Source: Pseudomonadota bacterium (lineage in GTDB: Bacteria; Pseudomonadota; Gammaproteobacteria; Burkholderiales; Burkholderiaceae_C). From it: a stretch of 64,000 bases of DNA. The position numbers and the translations under genes are program-made. The stretch spans positions 1 to 64,000 of the forward strand of contig JAFEEG010000022.1 of NCBI GenBank assembly GCA_018241225.1, written 5' to 3'. The notes beneath the pieces are model-generated. The model was given only the letters and a program-made list of their open reading frames with translations. It was not told where the DNA came from and did not search any database. Numbering within the stretch: the stretch's first letter is position 1; every line of letters starts with the position of its first letter. Positions 37,338-46,203 of this stretch are shown piece after piece.

Positions 37338-37865
37338 TTATTGGCCTTCGCGAGGCGCCAGCACTGGCGAGAAGCGCGGGCCTGCAGCGGCTCTTTGCGA
37401 GGCCGTCATGACGCCCGTCGCGGCGGGCGGCTTTGGCAGTTGCAGCGTGAGCAAGGTGGGCGTATCGGCGCCGGCGCCGAGCTTGGCGGCACGCACATCG
37501 ACCGACTGCAGGACATAGCCGTCGCCCACCTGCTGGCCAACGCGATAGGGGCGCGGCGGCTTGCCGTCCACGGCGATCAGCGCAGCTCCGCGCTGATCCT
37601 CGTCAGACACGACGCCGAGCAGGACGAAGCGATTGCCGGCGTCGGGCGTCAGCGAAGCGCGCGTCGTGGTGGCGCCAAATGTCTTGGCCACTTCGGCCGT
37701 GTCGACCGTGACGGGGGCGCTAACCAATGCAGGCGGGGCTGCTGATTCGGGTGGCGTCGCTATCCGCAGCCCCCAAAACACGATGCTAGCGCTCGCCAAC
37801 ACCCACACGACGGTGGTCCCGAGGGCCGCGTGCCATCGCGGGGAAGTGTCAAGAATTGCTGACAT
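37338..37865 (-). CDS. gspC: Type II secretion protein GspC (short form)
   Basis: A 175-residue inner-membrane component linking the T2SS platform to the secretin. A short cytoplasmic segment is followed by a transmembrane helix at about 16-36, a linker, then the homology region (FVLLGVVSDEDQRGAALIAVDGKPPRPYRVGQQV) across about residues 80-113. The C-terminal PDZ or coiled-coil domain of longer GspC is absent. It is on the opposite strand from the other gsp genes, 77 bases from gspG. GATAAT lies eight bases before the ATG with no Shine-Dalgarno, so a leaderless mRNA is possible. Confidence 0.82.
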   Translation of the reverse strand: MSAILDTSPRWHAALGTTVVWVLASASIVFWGLRIATPPESAAPPALVSAPVTVDTAEVAKTFGATTTRASLTPDAGNRFVLLGVVSDEDQRGAALIAVDGKPPRPYRVGQQVGDGYVLQSVDVRAAKLGAGADTPTLLTLQLPKPPAATGVMTASQRAAAGPRFSPVLAPREGQ

Positions 37866-37942
37866 AGCGGCGGATTATCATTCAGCGCAGCCGCCGGCGC
37901 CGTTGTGCGACGTGCACTTCACTCCTTGATTCCCTCCACTGT

Positions 37943-38383
37943 ATGAAGCGACTTGTCACACGTTCACGCCAGCACATCCAGCGCGCCTTCACCCTGATCG
38001 AGTTGATGGTGGTGCTGGTCATCATCGGGGTGCTGGCCGCACTGATCGTGCCCAACGTGATCGAACGCGCAGACGACGCGCGCGTAACCGCCGCCCGTAC
38101 CGACGTGAACAACATCATGCAGGCGCTCAAGCTGTACCGGCTGGACAACCAGCGCTACCCCACCTCCGAGCAAGGCCTGCAGGCGCTGCTCACGCGGCCC
38201 ACCACCGGCCCGGCCGCGCCCAACTGGAAGCCCTACGTCGAGAAGCTGCCCAAGGATCCCTGGGGCAACCCCTATCAATACCTGAACCCGGGGGTCAAGG
38301 GCGAAATCGACGTGTTCTCGTTCGGCGCAGATGGCCAGCCGGGCGGCGAAGGCAAGAATGCCGACATCGGCAGCTGGCAATAA
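37943..38383 (+). CDS. gspG: Major pseudopilin GspG
   Basis: The main subunit of the T2SS pseudopilus. At 146 residues, it has a short basic leader, then FTLIELMVVLVIIGVLAA, the hydrophobic N-terminal helix with Glu at +5. The residue before the cleavage site is Ala (A15/F16) rather than the usual Gly. DPWGNPYQYLNPG and FSFGADGQPGGEGKNADIGSW are the C-terminal calcium-binding loop signatures. First gene of the plus-strand gsp operon. Confidence 0.97.
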   Translation: MKRLVTRSRQHIQRAFTLIELMVVLVIIGVLAALIVPNVIERADDARVTAARTDVNNIMQALKLYRLDNQRYPTSEQGLQALLTRPTTGPAAPNWKPYVEKLPKDPWGNPYQYLNPGVKGEIDVFSFGADGQPGGEGKNADIGSWQ

Positions 38384-38861
38384 ACGCCTGTTGCCTCTGC
38401 TCTCCCATATCCGAGGCCGCGCCGCACGCGCGGCGGGCTTCACGCTGGTCGAACTGCTGGTAGTGATGGCCATCATCGGACTGGCAATGGCCGGCGTGGC
38501 CTTTGCCATGCGAGACACCAGCCACGCGGTGCTCGATCGTGAAGCCGAGCGCCTGGCCGCGTTGTTCGAAGCGGCACGCGCACAGTCACGCGCCAGCGGC
38601 GTTCCGGTGCGCTGGCGACTGACCGAGCAGGGCTTCGTCTTCGACGGCACCGACCAGAACGCCCTGCCGACCCAATGGATGTCGGCGGGCGTGCGGGTGC
38701 AAGAAGTCTCGGCCAACGGCCTGCGGGCCAATTCGATCCAGCTGGGCCCCGAGCCCATCATCGCGGCGCAGCGAGTCATCCTGGCCTCCGACAACGTGCC
38801 CGGTCGAAGCCTCCTGGTCGCCACGGATGGCCTTCGCCCCTTCTCGGTCAGCACGCCATGA
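38358..38861 (+). CDS. gspH: Minor pseudopilin GspH
   Basis: A 167-residue T2SS minor pseudopilin. Cleavage is expected in AAG/FTLVELLVVMAIIG, about 27 residues in, with Glu at +5. The rest is a small beta domain that caps the pseudopilus with GspI, J and K. The ATG at 38358 overlaps the end of gspG by 26 bases and follows GAAGG. Confidence 0.88.
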   Translation: MPTSAAGNKRLLPLLSHIRGRAARAAGFTLVELLVVMAIIGLAMAGVAFAMRDTSHAVLDREAERLAALFEAARAQSRASGVPVRWRLTEQGFVFDGTDQNALPTQWMSAGVRVQEVSANGLRANSIQLGPEPIIAAQRVILASDNVPGRSLLVATDGLRPFSVSTP

Positions 38862-39229
38862 CACGCGGGACACGCGCCGACCGCGGCTTCACGCTCATCG
38901 AGGTGCTGGTGGCCCTGGGTATCGTGGCGATTGCGCTGGCGGCCGGCACCCAGGCCACGACGGCGCTGGTGCGCAATTCGCAGCGCGAGTCCGATCTGCT
39001 GCTGGCGCAAGTCTGCGCCGAGAACGAATTGATCAAGGCCCGCCTGTCGCGCCAGATGCCCGCGGTGGGCGATGCCGGCCTGGTCTGCACGCAGGCCAAC
39101 ACGAGCTACAACGTCACGATTTCGACCGCGGCCACGCTCAACCCGAATTTCCGCCGCGTGGACGTACAGGTGCGATCGCTCGACGAAGCACCCGTCCTGC
39201 GCCTGTCAACCGTCGTGGGGCGCTACTGA
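38858..39229 (+). CDS. gspI: Minor pseudopilin GspI
   Basis: A 123-residue T2SS minor pseudopilin with the cleavage site RG/FTLIEVLVALGIVAIA near residue 10. It nucleates the pseudopilus tip with GspJ and GspK. The ATG overlaps the gspH stop as ATGA (38858-38861). Confidence 0.93.
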   Translation: MTRGTRADRGFTLIEVLVALGIVAIALAAGTQATTALVRNSQRESDLLLAQVCAENELIKARLSRQMPAVGDAGLVCTQANTSYNVTISTAATLNPNFRRVDVQVRSLDEAPVLRLSTVVGRY

Positions 39230-39924
39230 TGCAAGACGGCGCGCCCAACCCTGTTCGCACCCGCACGCGCGGCTTCACCCTCATAGAGCTGCTGGTGGCC
39301 ATCGCGATCCTGGCGGTGCTGGCCGTGGTCAGCTGGCGCGGCATCGACGGCATGGCCCGCGCGCAGTCGCAATTGCGGGATCGAGCCGACGCGGTGCTCG
39401 TGCTGCGAAGCGCACTGGCCCAGTGGAACAGCGACCTCGATGCCGCCATCTCCATCAACCCCACCCGCCCGATGGACTGGAATGGCCGGGCCCTGCGTCT
39501 GACGCGCAGCAGCGCGCCGGGCGACCAGTCCTCGCTCACCGTGGTCGCGTGGACGATGCGCACCGGCGCCGATGGCCTGGGTCGCTGGACACGCTGGCAA
39601 TCGCCGCCGCTTCTCACGCGTGGCGACTGGCAGCAGGCCTGGCAGCAAGCCGCCAGCTGGGCAGGCGACGGCAACAGCACCCCGCAGTTCGGCAACTCTG
39701 CGCAGGGCGGCAGCGAAGTCAGCCTGATGCCTGCCAACGGCTGGCAGGTGCTGTACTTCCGCAACGACCTCTGGACGCCCGCCGTTCCCAGCGAGGCGCT
39801 GAACGCCAACGAAATCATTCCCAACGGCATCCGCCTCGTGCTGGACCTGCCGCCAGGCCCTGCACTCTCGGGCACCATCAGCCTGGACTGGGTCCGCACC
39901 AACCTGACGCAGGCCAAGTCATGA
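39229..39924 (+). CDS. gspJ: Minor pseudopilin GspJ
   Basis: A 231-residue T2SS minor pseudopilin with RG/FTLIELLVAIAILAVLAV near residue 15. The globular domain contains the family segment around NSDLDAAISINP. The ATG shares one base with the gspI stop (TGATG) and the end overlaps gspK by four bases. Confidence 0.93.
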   Translation: MQDGAPNPVRTRTRGFTLIELLVAIAILAVLAVVSWRGIDGMARAQSQLRDRADAVLVLRSALAQWNSDLDAAISINPTRPMDWNGRALRLTRSSAPGDQSSLTVVAWTMRTGADGLGRWTRWQSPPLLTRGDWQQAWQQAASWAGDGNSTPQFGNSAQGGSEVSLMPANGWQVLYFRNDLWTPAVPSEALNANEIIPNGIRLVLDLPPGPALSGTISLDWVRTNLTQAKS

Positions 39925-41027
39925 GCTTGCGGCGTTCTCCATCGGCAGGAAAACAACGCGGCGCGGCGCTGCTGGCCGCGATGCTCACGGTGACGCTCGT
40001 GGCCACGCTGGCGGCGGCGGCCATGTGGCAGCAATGGCGTGCCGTGGAGATCGAGGCGGCCGAGCGCAGCCGCCTGCAGTCGGCCTGGGTGCTGGTGGGT
40101 GCGCTCGACTGGGCTCGACTCATCCTGCGCGAAGACGCACGCGCTGGCGGCGCCGACCACCTGGCCGAGCCCTGGGCGGTGCCCCTGGAAGAGGCGCGGC
40201 TGACGACCTTCCTGGCCGCCGACAAGAACATCGCCAGCGATGCCATCGAAGGACTGCCCGACGCCTTCATGGCCGGGCGCATTGTCGATGCGCAGTCCAA
40301 GCTCAACGTGACCAACCTCGTGGTGGGCGGCAAGCCGGTCGAGACCGCCGTGGCATCGTTCGTCAAGCTGTTCGAGCTGCTGGGCCTGCCGACGCAGGAG
40401 GTGTCCTTGCTGGCGACCAACCTTCAGCGCGCCGGCGCGGGCTTGACGCCAGTGGCGACGCCCGGCAGCGCAGCAGCAGCCGCCAGCGCCGCGGGGGCAG
40501 TTGCGGCAAGCGCAAGCAGCGGCGGATCCGGCGGCAGCAGCAGCACCGGCGGCTCGGGGAGCGCCAGTACCGAGGCCAGCGAAAACAGCAACGCCCCGCT
40601 GATGCCGCAGCAGCTTTCGCAATTGACCTGGCTGGGCCTGTCGCCCGACACGGTGGCCGCGCTGGAGCCCTACGTCATCGTGTTGCCCGTGGCCACGCCG
40701 GTCAACATCAACACCGCCAGCGCCGAGGTGCTGGCCGCCAGCGCACCGGGGCTCGACCTGGCCAGCGCCAAGCGGCTGGTGATACAGCGCACGGCACGCT
40801 ATTTCGCCAGCCTGGCCGACGTGCGCCAGCTCATCCCGGAAAGCGCGGCCCAGTTCAACGAGGCACAGCACAGCATCGGCTCGAGCTACTTCGAAGTCAT
40901 CGCGCGGCTGCGGCTGGACCGCATCTGGGTCCAGGAGCATTCGCTGCTCAAGCGCGACGGCACGCAAGTTTCGGTGGTATGGCGCCAGCGTGGCGTTGGC
41001 ACCACACCACCTCCAAACAAACCCTGA
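39921..41027 (+). CDS. gspK: Minor pseudopilin GspK
   Basis: A 368-residue tip pseudopilin. RG/AALLAAMLTVTLVATLAA near residue 13 lacks the Glu at +5, as is normal for GspK. The alpha-domain contains VNINTASAEVLAASAPGL near 255. A Ser/Gly/Ala low-complexity stretch at about 170-215 is inserted within it. The ATG overlaps the gspJ stop as ATGA. Confidence 0.94.
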   Translation: MSLRRSPSAGKQRGAALLAAMLTVTLVATLAAAAMWQQWRAVEIEAAERSRLQSAWVLVGALDWARLILREDARAGGADHLAEPWAVPLEEARLTTFLAADKNIASDAIEGLPDAFMAGRIVDAQSKLNVTNLVVGGKPVETAVASFVKLFELLGLPTQEVSLLATNLQRAGAGLTPVATPGSAAAAASAAGAVAASASSGGSGGSSSTGGSGSASTEASENSNAPLMPQQLSQLTWLGLSPDTVAALEPYVIVLPVATPVNINTASAEVLAASAPGLDLASAKRLVIQRTARYFASLADVRQLIPESAAQFNEAQHSIGSSYFEVIARLRLDRIWVQEHSLLKRDGTQVSVVWRQRGVGTTPPPNKP

Positions 41028-41087
41028 GCCATGGTTTTCCGTTCACCTACGACTGACATATTTGGGCTAGGCGCCTCACCGCGTTTA

Positions 41088-41115
41088 GCTATCAATTCTG
41101 TAGCAATTGATCTAG
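41088..41115. repeat. Inverted-repeat element between gspK and gspL
   Basis: ATCAATT (41091-41097) and AATTGAT (41105-41111) are perfect complements around CTGTAGC, and GCTA/TAGC (41088-41091 with 41101-41104) nests inside. The surrounding 41061-41115 is AT-richer than its neighbours and resembles a dispersed intergenic element I recall from Comamonadaceae genomes. TACAAT at 41124-41129 could be a -10 box for gspL; no good -35 is seen. Confidence 0.45.
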
Positions 41116-41155
41116 TCGCCACCTACAATGGCCGGCCTTTGGCCGACTCCGACCG

Positions 41156-42370
41156 ATGCCCTTGCTGATCGTTTTTCCACCAACCAATCCTGCCGCCTCG
41201 GGCGCGGAATATGGCTGGGTGCGCGTCAGTGACGACGGCACAGCCGTTGGCGAGCACGGGAGCGCGCCCCTGGCACTGCTGCCGGCGGGCAACGAAGTCA
41301 CGCTGGTGATGCCAGGCTCTGCACTGTCGTGGCACAGCCTGACGCTGCCGCCCGGCAGCCTGGGCAGCGGCGGCCGCCTGCGCTCGGTGCTCGAGGGCCT
41401 GTTGGAAGAGCGCCTGCTCGACGAAACCGATTCGGTCCATTTCGCACTGCAGCCCGGCGCAAAGGCCGGCGAGGCGGTCTGGGTCGCGGTGTGCAATCGC
41501 CCGGCCCTGCGCGATGTGATCCAGGCGGTGGAAGGCACCGGCCGACGCGTCAGCCGCATTTCGCCCGAATTCGCGCCGCAGCCCGACAACGCGCCTGCGC
41601 TGCTGTTCGTCACCGGTGCAGCACAGGCCCCGCAAGTGACCGTGTGCGACGCCAATGGCGTGCTCAGCTTGCCGATGAACCCGGCCAACCTGGCCGCCTC
41701 CATCAATGCACCCATCGACACGATGGTGGCCAGCGGCGAGCCCGCCGTGGCCCAGCAGGCCGAGGAGTTGCTGGGCGTTCGCCTGCCGATCGTGCAGCGC
41801 GCCGAGCGCTGGCTGCAGGCGGCACGCGGGCCGTGGGACCTGGCCCAGTTCGACCTGGCCAGCAGCCACCGGGTTCGCGCCGGCAAGAAATTGGCGGCCT
41901 TGTGGCAGCAATGGCGCCACGAACCGCGATGGCGCGCCGCCCGATGGGGCGCCGTGGCATTGGTGGCGGCACAGGTCATCGGGCTGAATGCCTGGGCCTG
42001 GAAAGAACGCCGCTCGATCGAGGCCAAGCGCGCCTCGGTGCAGTCCATCCTCACCCAGACCTTTCCTGCGGTGAAGCTGGTGGTCGACGCCCCGGCGCAG
42101 ATGGCCCGCGAAGTGGCGACGCTGCAGCAAGCCACGGGCGGCGTCGCCCGTCTCGACCTCGAACCCATGCTGGCCGCCCTGGGCGGCGTGCTCCCCCAGG
42201 GCCGAATTCCCACCGCGATCGACTACAGCGCCGGCCAGTTGCGCCTGCGCGGATTGCAACTGACGGCCGAAGAGCTTTCGCGCGTCTCCGGCCAACTGGC
42301 ACCACGCGGCTACCAGGCACGCGGCGAAGGCGACCTGCTGCTGGTGCAGGCAGAGGGAACATCCCGATGA
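41156..42370 (+). CDS. gspL: Type II secretion protein GspL
   Basis: A 404-residue inner-membrane platform protein that recruits the GspE ATPase. Residues 1-250 form the cytoplasmic actin-like domain (LRSVLEGLLEERLLDE near 75). A single transmembrane helix lies near 265-283, followed by the periplasmic ferredoxin-like domain. A hairpin (CGGCC/GGCCG at 41133-41145) sits just before the weak ribosome-binding region. Ends overlapping gspM by ATGA. Confidence 0.92.
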   Translation: MPLLIVFPPTNPAASGAEYGWVRVSDDGTAVGEHGSAPLALLPAGNEVTLVMPGSALSWHSLTLPPGSLGSGGRLRSVLEGLLEERLLDETDSVHFALQPGAKAGEAVWVAVCNRPALRDVIQAVEGTGRRVSRISPEFAPQPDNAPALLFVTGAAQAPQVTVCDANGVLSLPMNPANLAASINAPIDTMVASGEPAVAQQAEELLGVRLPIVQRAERWLQAARGPWDLAQFDLASSHRVRAGKKLAALWQQWRHEPRWRAARWGAVALVAAQVIGLNAWAWKERRSIEAKRASVQSILTQTFPAVKLVVDAPAQMAREVATLQQATGGVARLDLEPMLAALGGVLPQGRIPTAIDYSAGQLRLRGLQLTAEELSRVSGQLAPRGYQARGEGDLLLVQAEGTSR

Positions 42371-43002
42371 ACGCGTTGAAACAACTTCAAGCGCGCTGGA
42401 CGGCACTCGAGGCGCGCGAGCGCCAGTTGGTCGCGCTGTGCGCGGGCCTGATCGGCCTGGCCCTGGTCTGGTGGCTCGTGCTGGCGCCTGCACTCAAGAC
42501 CTTGCGCGAAGCGCCCGCCGAGCACGCCAGGCTCGACGCCCAGTTGCAGCAGATGACCACGCTGCAGGCCCAGGCCAAGGCGCTGCAGGCGCAGCCGCGC
42601 GCCAATCGCGAAGAGGCCACCAAGGCACTCGAAGGCAGCGTGCACGCCGGCCTCGGCCCGTCGTCGCAAATGCAGCAGCAAGGCGGTGGCGAGGGTGTGA
42701 ACGTCGTCATCCGTGGTGTGTCGGCCGAGGCGCTGGCCACCTGGCTCGCCCAGGCCCGCGGCAATGCACGGGCAGTTCCGCGCGAAGTTCACCTGACCCG
42801 CAGCAGCGGCAGCGGCGGGGCAGCACCCGCCCCTGCAACGCCCGCACCTGCGGCGGCCGGCGCCGCTGCCGCTGCCGCGGCTGGCACCGCACGCGCTTCG
42901 GGCCCCGCCGCCACGCATGCCGCAACGCCCGCTTCCGCCAATGCCTCCGACAAGGCCACCTGGGACGGCACGCTCGTGATGAGCTTGCCGGCCGCACGCT
43001 GA
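42367..43002 (+). CDS. gspM: Type II secretion protein GspM
   Basis: A 211-residue inner-membrane partner of GspL. A short cytoplasmic tail is followed by the helix LVALCAGLIGLALVWWLVLA at about 22-41, then a periplasmic domain. An Ala/Pro/Thr low-complexity tract at about 155-195 separates the body from the last strand. Overlaps gspL by four bases. Confidence 0.9.
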   Translation: MNALKQLQARWTALEARERQLVALCAGLIGLALVWWLVLAPALKTLREAPAEHARLDAQLQQMTTLQAQAKALQAQPRANREEATKALEGSVHAGLGPSSQMQQQGGGEGVNVVIRGVSAEALATWLAQARGNARAVPREVHLTRSSGSGGAAPAPATPAPAAAGAAAAAAAGTARASGPAATHAATPASANASDKATWDGTLVMSLPAAR

Positions 43003-43013
43003 AGACCGCTGCC

Positions 43014-43823
43014 ATGGCAACGCGAGCCTCAACATTTCGCACCGCTGCATCGCGCGGCCACGGCTGGCGATGGGCGCTGCTCGGCACACTGATCGGCGCG
43101 CTGGCGACGCTGACCCTTTTTGCTCCGGCGCGCTGGCTGGCGGCGCTGCTGCGCGAACAATCCGCCGGCCGCCTGGTGCTGATCAACCCGCGCGGCACCG
43201 TCTGGAACGGTGCATCCGGCGTGGTGTTTGCCAGCGGTGCCGGAGGCGCCGATGCCATTTCGCTTCCCGGCGCCCTGACCTGGAAGCTGCGCCCATCCTG
43301 GGGCGGGCTGGCAGCATCGGTCGACCTGAGCTGCTGCACCGCCAAGCCAATCGACGTGCGCGCCAGCCCGGGCGTCAAAGGCCTGCAGCTTCGCCTGCTC
43401 GACGGCCAGTCGCGCTGGCCTGCCGCGCTGCTGGCCGGATTTGGCGCGCCATTCAACACGCTCAAGCTCGAAGGTGTTCTCGACGTGAACACGCAGGGGC
43501 TGGAACTGCGAATGGGCCGCCAGGAGTTGGCCTTCCAGGGGCGTGCCACGCTCGACGCGACGGACATCTCGTCCAGCCTGTCGACGTTGCGGCCCATGGG
43601 CAGCTACCGCGCCGTGCTCGAAGGCGGCAGTGCACCCAGCCTGCTGCTCACCACGCGCGACGGCAGCAGCCTGCGCCTGTCCGGCAGCGGACGCTGGACC
43701 GGCACACGACTGCGTTTTTCCGGCGAAGCCAGTGCTGCGCCGGGACGCGAGGACGTGCTGTCGAATCTCTTGAACATCATCGGGCGGCGCGATGGCGCAC
43801 GCACGATCATCAACCTGGGTTGA
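43014..43823 (+). CDS. gspN: Type II secretion protein GspN
   Basis: A 269-residue accessory T2SS protein with one N-terminal transmembrane helix (about 20-40) and a periplasmic beta-rich body. GspN is found only in part of the T2SS family and its role is poorly defined. The ATG lies 11 bases after the gspM stop; gspD follows after three bases. Confidence 0.88.
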   Translation: MATRASTFRTAASRGHGWRWALLGTLIGALATLTLFAPARWLAALLREQSAGRLVLINPRGTVWNGASGVVFASGAGGADAISLPGALTWKLRPSWGGLAASVDLSCCTAKPIDVRASPGVKGLQLRLLDGQSRWPAALLAGFGAPFNTLKLEGVLDVNTQGLELRMGRQELAFQGRATLDATDISSSLSTLRPMGSYRAVLEGGSAPSLLLTTRDGSSLRLSGSGRWTGTRLRFSGEASAAPGREDVLSNLLNIIGRRDGARTIINLG

Positions 43824-43826
43824 CCC

Positions 43827-46190
43827 ATGAAGCCTTCATCGAAATCGCCGCACAGTTTCCGCACCGGTGCCATCGCGCTGGCGGCGCAATTGCTGCTGGC
43901 CCTTGCCGCTGGCCTCGCGCCTGTTCCTTCGCCCGCCCAGGACCCCAACGCCGCGCCGCGGCCCGGCGAACCCGTCACGCTGAACTTCAGCAATGCCGAC
44001 ATCGAATCGGTGGCCAGAACGATGGCCGTGATCACCGGCAAGGACGTGGTGGTCGACCCGCGCGTCAAGGGCAACATCAACCTGATCACCGACCGCGCGG
44101 TGCCGCCGGCCGCAGCCTTCAACCAGTTTGCCGGCGCGCTGCGCCTGCAAGGCTTTGCAATCGTTGAATCCGAAGGCCTCTACAAGATCGTGCCGGAGGC
44201 CGACGCCAAGCTGCAGAGCAACACCGTCACCACTTCCACCGGCGCCACTTCGCGCGTGGGCGGCAACCAGATCGTCACGCAGGTCTTCAAGCTCAACTAT
44301 GAATCGGCCAACACCCTGCTGCCTGTGTTGCGCCCGCTGATCCCGCCCAACAACACCATCAACGTGAACCCCGGCAACAACACGCTGGTGATCACCGACT
44401 ATGCCGAGAACATGCGCCGCCTGGGCCGCATCATTGCCGCGCTGGACGTGCCCAACGCGTCCGACGTTGAAGTGATCCAGCTGCGCCACTCCGTTGCGAG
44501 CGACCTGGTTCCGCTGGTGCAGCGGCTGGTGGATGGCAGCGGCAGCACCGGGGCGCCGGGCGCTCCCGCAGGCGGCGCACCAGGCCAGGCCGACGCCGCC
44601 TTCAAGACCACGCTGCTGCCCGATCTGCGCAGCAACTCCATCATCCTGCGCGCGGCCAACCCTGCGCGCGCGCAGCTGGTAAGAACGCTGATCGACAAGC
44701 TGGACAAGCCGGCCATCGACACGGGCAACGGTGCGGCCGGCAACATCTACGTGGTGTACCTGAAGAACTCCGACTCGGTGAAGCTGGCCGCCACCCTGCG
44801 CGCGGCCATTTCGGCCGACGGGCGCGGCAGCGGCGGCGGCCTTGCGGGCTCGATTCCGGGCTCTTTCAACCCGCAGCAGCAAAACACCAGCAGCACCAGC
44901 CAGACCAATACGAGCAGCAGCTCCAGCATGCAGGGCACCTCGGGCATCAGCTCGCAGACCACCTCGCCGCTGAACAACGCCAACCAGCCTTCCACCGGCG
45001 GCCAGATCCAGGCCGATCCCTCGACCAACTCGCTGATCATTACCGCCTCAGAACCGCAATACCGGCAACTGCGCGCGGTGATCGAGCGCCTGGACGGCAA
45101 GCGTGCGCAGGTGCTGGTTGAGGCACTGATTGCCGAGGTGAGCGCGGACAAGGCCGCGCAGTTCGGGGTGCAGTGGCAGGGTCTGCTGGGCGGCAAGACC
45201 GGGCAGTACATCGGGAACAACTCCAACGTGCTGGGCGTTGCATCCAACATCCTGGGCGTCCGGCTCGACCCGGCCGCGCCCCAGGGCGCCCTGCCCCAGG
45301 GCCTGAACATTGCCAACACCGTCAGCATTGGTGGCCAGACCGTGCTGGGCTTCCTGGCCAACTTCCTGCAGACCAACGACGACGCCAACGTGCTGTCCAC
45401 GCCAAACCTGCTGACGCTGGACAACGAGGAGGCCAAGATCATCATCGGCCAGAACGTGCCGTTCCCGACCGGCCAGTACACCAACACTGGCAGCGCCACC
45501 AACACGGTCAACCCCTTCACGACGGTCGAGCGCAAGGACGTGGGCCTGACCCTGCGCGTGCGCCCGACCATCAACGAGGACAACACCGTCAAGATGCAGG
45601 TCTTCCAGGAGGTCTCGACGATCCAGGCCGGCACCCTGACCAACCAGTACGGTCCCACCACCAACAAGCGCTCGGTCGAATCGAACGTGGTGGTGGACGA
45701 CGGCAGCATCATCGTGCTGGGCGGCCTGCTGCAGGACGAATACAGCACGAACGTCGACAAGATCCCGCTGGCGGGCGACATCCCGGTGGTCGGTGCGCTG
45801 TTCCGCAACGAAACCAGAAGTCGCAAGAAGACCAACCTGATGATCTTCCTGCGCCCGGTGGTGATGCGCGACACCAGCACCACCGACGCGGTGACCTACG
45901 ACCGCTACGAGGCGATCCGTTCGATCCAGTCGCGCAACCAGCCCAGCGAGAACATCTTCCTGAACAGCGTGAAGGACGCGCCGATGCTGCCGGCCGTGCC
46001 GCCGACGCCGCCCACGATCGCGCCGGTGCCGCCTTCGGTGGCCGAGAAGTCGAAGTCCAGCGCCCCCATCCAGGGCACGCGGCTGATCCCGCCGCCCATT
46101 GCGCCGCTGGACAATCCGCCGCCGTCCAGCCCGCTCAAGGGCTCGCTGCCGCCCACCGCAGATCCGGCTTCCGGACGCGAGTTGCCCTGA
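43827..46190 (+). CDS. gspD: Type II secretion secretin GspD
   Basis: Outer-membrane channel of the T2SS, 787 residues with a signal peptide ending near residue 38 (SPAQ). N0 begins at VTLNFSNADIESVARTMAVI, followed by N1-N3 repeats. A Ser/Thr/Asn/Gln loop lies at about 350-385. The secretin core contains VPFPTGQYTNTG and VERKDVGLTLRVRPTI near 545-580. The tail after 700 is Pro-rich and may be the S-domain. No lipobox is present. Confidence 0.97.
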   Translation: MKPSSKSPHSFRTGAIALAAQLLLALAAGLAPVPSPAQDPNAAPRPGEPVTLNFSNADIESVARTMAVITGKDVVVDPRVKGNINLITDRAVPPAAAFNQFAGALRLQGFAIVESEGLYKIVPEADAKLQSNTVTTSTGATSRVGGNQIVTQVFKLNYESANTLLPVLRPLIPPNNTINVNPGNNTLVITDYAENMRRLGRIIAALDVPNASDVEVIQLRHSVASDLVPLVQRLVDGSGSTGAPGAPAGGAPGQADAAFKTTLLPDLRSNSIILRAANPARAQLVRTLIDKLDKPAIDTGNGAAGNIYVVYLKNSDSVKLAATLRAAISADGRGSGGGLAGSIPGSFNPQQQNTSSTSQTNTSSSSSMQGTSGISSQTTSPLNNANQPSTGGQIQADPSTNSLIITASEPQYRQLRAVIERLDGKRAQVLVEALIAEVSADKAAQFGVQWQGLLGGKTGQYIGNNSNVLGVASNILGVRLDPAAPQGALPQGLNIANTVSIGGQTVLGFLANFLQTNDDANVLSTPNLLTLDNEEAKIIIGQNVPFPTGQYTNTGSATNTVNPFTTVERKDVGLTLRVRPTINEDNTVKMQVFQEVSTIQAGTLTNQYGPTTNKRSVESNVVVDDGSIIVLGGLLQDEYSTNVDKIPLAGDIPVVGALFRNETRSRKKTNLMIFLRPVVMRDTSTTDAVTYDRYEAIRSIQSRNQPSENIFLNSVKDAPMLPAVPPTPPTIAPVPPSVAEKSKSSAPIQGTRLIPPPIAPLDNPPPSSPLKGSLPPTADPASGRELP

Positions 46191-46203
46191 GGACAATCGG
46201 CCC

